Source: Ignavibacteriales bacterium (GTDB lineage Bacteria > Bacteroidota > Ignavibacteria > Ignavibacteriales > Melioribacteraceae). From it: a stretch of DNA of 64,000 bases. The position numbers and the translations under genes are program-made. This document shows, one piece after another, positions 62,446 to 64,000 of this stretch. The DNA lies in contig JAPLFF010000003.1 of NCBI GenBank assembly GCA_026390775.1, forward strand, positions 434,001-498,000. The letters run 5' to 3'. Positions within the stretch are counted from its first letter, which is position 1; the number at the start of each line of letters is the position of its first letter. The notes beneath the pieces are model-generated. The model made no database searches, was not told the origin of the DNA, and saw only the letters and a list, made by a program, of their open reading frames with translations.

Positions 62446-63386
62446 AAAAGATTGCGGTTGTTGCATTTGGCGGCAACGCACTCTTACGCGCAAATGAAAT
62501 TGGAACCATTGAACAGCAAGAGAAGAACACACTCGATACTTGTGAGAAATTAATTGGTTTACTCAGAAATGGTTACAATATAATTATTACTCATGGTAAT
62601 GGTCCGCAAGTAGGAAATATTCTTCTTCGAAACGAAGCAGGATATTCACAATACAAGATTCCCAAAATGCCGTTAGATATTTGTGTAGCTGATTCACAAG
62701 GAGGGATTGGCTACATGATTGAGCGGCAAATGCGTAATGCAATTAGTAAAACAAATCTTCGTAGAAATGTTGTTGCGGTTATTACCGAAACTCTTGTTGA
62801 TATTAACGATCCCGCATTTACAAATCCAACAAAACCAATTGGCCCGTATTATTTAAAAGAAGAAGCTGAACTTTTAGCAAAAGCTAATAATTGGGTTTTT
62901 AAAGAAGATGCTCGAAAAAGAGGTTGGAGAAAAGTTGTCGCTTCTCCAAAACCGATTGATATCATGAATAAAAAAGTTATTAAGGATTTAGTAAATCATG
63001 GTCATATCGTAATTGCAGTTGGTGGCGGAGGAATTCCGGTTTACTGGCATACTGATACAAAATATCTTGAAGCCATAGAAGCTGTTGTTGATAAAGATTT
63101 AGCTTCATCTGTATTGGCAAGAAATATTAAAGCAGACAGATTTTATATTATTACAGACGTTTCTAAGGTTTGCATCAACTTCAACAAACCAAATCAGAGA
63201 GAACTTAATAAACTCAGTGTGTCTGAAGCTAGAAAGTACTACGATGCTGGTGAATTTCCAGCCGGAAGTATGGGACCTAAAATTCTTGCTGCAATAGAAT
63301 TTGTAGAAGAGACAGGAAATGAAGCAATCATAACTTCTGAAAGTGAAATTGGAAAAGAAAATTGCGGGACAAGAATAACGTTGTAA
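62442..63386 (+). CDS. arcC: Carbamate kinase
   Basis: Interconverts carbamoyl phosphate + ADP with carbamate + ATP. The 314-aa product has AFGGNALLRANE, THGNGPQVGNILLRNE, VAVGGGGIPVYW and VDKDLASSVLA, all characteristic. No arginine deiminase or ornithine carbamoyltransferase gene is adjacent; instead a COG2403 GTPase lies before it and a carbamoyltransferase after it. The start overlaps the preceding stop. Confidence 0.94.
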   Translation: MKKIAVVAFGGNALLRANEIGTIEQQEKNTLDTCEKLIGLLRNGYNIIITHGNGPQVGNILLRNEAGYSQYKIPKMPLDICVADSQGGIGYMIERQMRNAISKTNLRRNVVAVITETLVDINDPAFTNPTKPIGPYYLKEEAELLAKANNWVFKEDARKRGWRKVVASPKPIDIMNKKVIKDLVNHGHIVIAVGGGGIPVYWHTDTKYLEAIEAVVDKDLASSVLARNIKADRFYIITDVSKVCINFNKPNQRELNKLSVSEARKYYDAGEFPAGSMGPKILAAIEFVEETGNEAIITSESEIGKENCGTRITL

Positions 63387-63389
63387 ATA

Positions 63390-63415
63390 ATCAAGAGCAT
63401 GATCGTGCTCTTGAT
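63390..63415. terminator. Hairpin behind arcC
   Basis: ATCAAGAGCA (63390-63399) pairs perfectly with TGCTCTTGAT (63406-63415) around a 6-base loop, four bases after the arcC stop. A short TTAATCTTTCTC follows. It is likely the end of the glmS-arcC transcript. Confidence 0.6.
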
Positions 63416-63447
63416 CTTAATCTTTCTCAAACTTTAAGAAATGGTTA

Positions 63448-64000
63448 ATGAATTCATACATCCTCGGCATATCAGCTTATTATCATGATTCAGCCGCATG
63501 TTTAATACGTGACGGAGAAATTATTGCTGCCGCTCAAGAAGAAAGGTTCACACGTATAAAACATGACCACAGTTTTCCTAAAAATGCTATACGTTTTTGT
63601 TTACAATATGCCGCTATATCAATAGAGCAGTTGGACGCGGTTGCTTTCTATGACAAACCGATAATAAAATTCAACCGCTTACTAGAAACTTACATGAGTT
63701 TTCCGGGACGCGGTTTAAAATCTTTTTTAATGGCAATGCCTTTATGGTTAAAAGACAAACTTTGGATGCAAGATTTGATATCCAAAGAATTAAAATATAA
63801 AGGGAAGATTTTATTTCCTGAACATCATGAATCGCATGCTGCTTCTGCATTTTTCCCTTCTCCGTTTAAGCGTGCTGCTTTTTTAACGATTGATGGATGT
63901 TGGAAATGAAAATAGAGTTGAAATAATTTCTGAACTACATTATCCGCATTCTCTCGGACTTTTATATTCTGCGTTTACTTATTTCACCGGATTCAAAGTT
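63448..64000 (+). pseudogene. Carbamoyltransferase (NodU/CmcH type), broken frame, 3' end beyond window
   Basis: The first 153 codons match the N-terminal Kae1-like domain: YILGISAYYHDSAACLIRDG, AAQEERFTRIKHD and FPEHHESHAASAFFPSPF. After AAFLTIDG the frame runs into CWK and a TGA at 63907-63909. In another frame the homologous sequence resumes (VGNENRVEIISELHYPHSLG, then LLYSAFTYFTGFKV to the window edge). The conserved EWATT stretch expected after DGVG is missing, so the break is best explained by an out-of-frame deletion of about 30 bases, not a single-base slip. It is either a pseudogene or an assembly error. Confidence 0.75.

Overview
The window looks like the chromosome of a member of the Ignavibacteria/Chlorobi side of the Bacteroidota, probably a free-living, respiring heterotroph. 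Reasons: low GC content and frequent TTG starts; a giant secreted protein ending in a T9SS type A sorting domain; a GWxTD-domain protein; an alternative complex III (ACIII) gene set followed by an A2-type haem-copper oxidase; and promoter boxes of the TTTG / TAnnTTTG type. The taxon is an inference from gene content; no rRNA is present.

Layout. 1-2.2 kb (minus): histidine degradation (ftcD, hutI). 2.3-6.9 kb: glycogen synthase, a HAD phosphatase, a lipoprotein and an outer-membrane barrel. 7.0-10.1 kb: glyA, tatC, polyprenyl synthase. 10.1-25.0 kb: one long respiratory operon (actA, a 61-aa protein, actB, actC, a fused actD-actE, actF, a cytochrome c, sco, oxidase subunits I, III, IV and II, ctaB, and a polytopic membrane cytochrome c) behind a plausible Bacteroidota-type promoter. 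The set would carry electrons from menaquinol through ACIII and soluble or anchored cytochromes to oxygen. 25.3-29.5 kb: an MFS transporter and a two-subunit molybdenum hydroxylase with a Tat leader.

Accessory islands. At 29.75-31.6 kb and 39.2-40.9 kb are four plus-strand genes of unknown function separated by two homologous, roughly 190-bp elements with the architecture of integron attC sites. The 7-mers bordering each gene are inverse complements of one another, as expected for integrated gene cassettes, and one element forms a stem with two single-base bulges on one arm only. Two further elements are truncated. No integrase lies in the window. This is the most unusual signal I found.

31.7-39.0 kb: prmC, dtd, an alkaline-phosphatase-superfamily enzyme, comEC, murB and a POT-like transporter. 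40.9-46.2 kb (minus): a 1759-aa multidomain secreted protein (DUF2341, GH43-like propeller, LamG-like, InlB-type repeats, beta-helix, cohesin-like, dockerin-like, T9SS tail). 46.7-57.4 kb: manC, an RpiB-like protein without the usual cysteine, pyrK-pyrD, folC, rho, a GWxTD protein, pdxA, a methyltransferase and ftsE. 57.4-59.0 kb (minus): adk, tadA and two tRNA-Arg genes, one of them the ACG isoacceptor that TadA modifies. 59.2-64 kb: glmS, a cyclic-2,3-diphosphoglycerate-synthetase-like GTPase, carbamate kinase, and a carbamoyltransferase whose frame is broken by what looks like an out-of-frame deletion.
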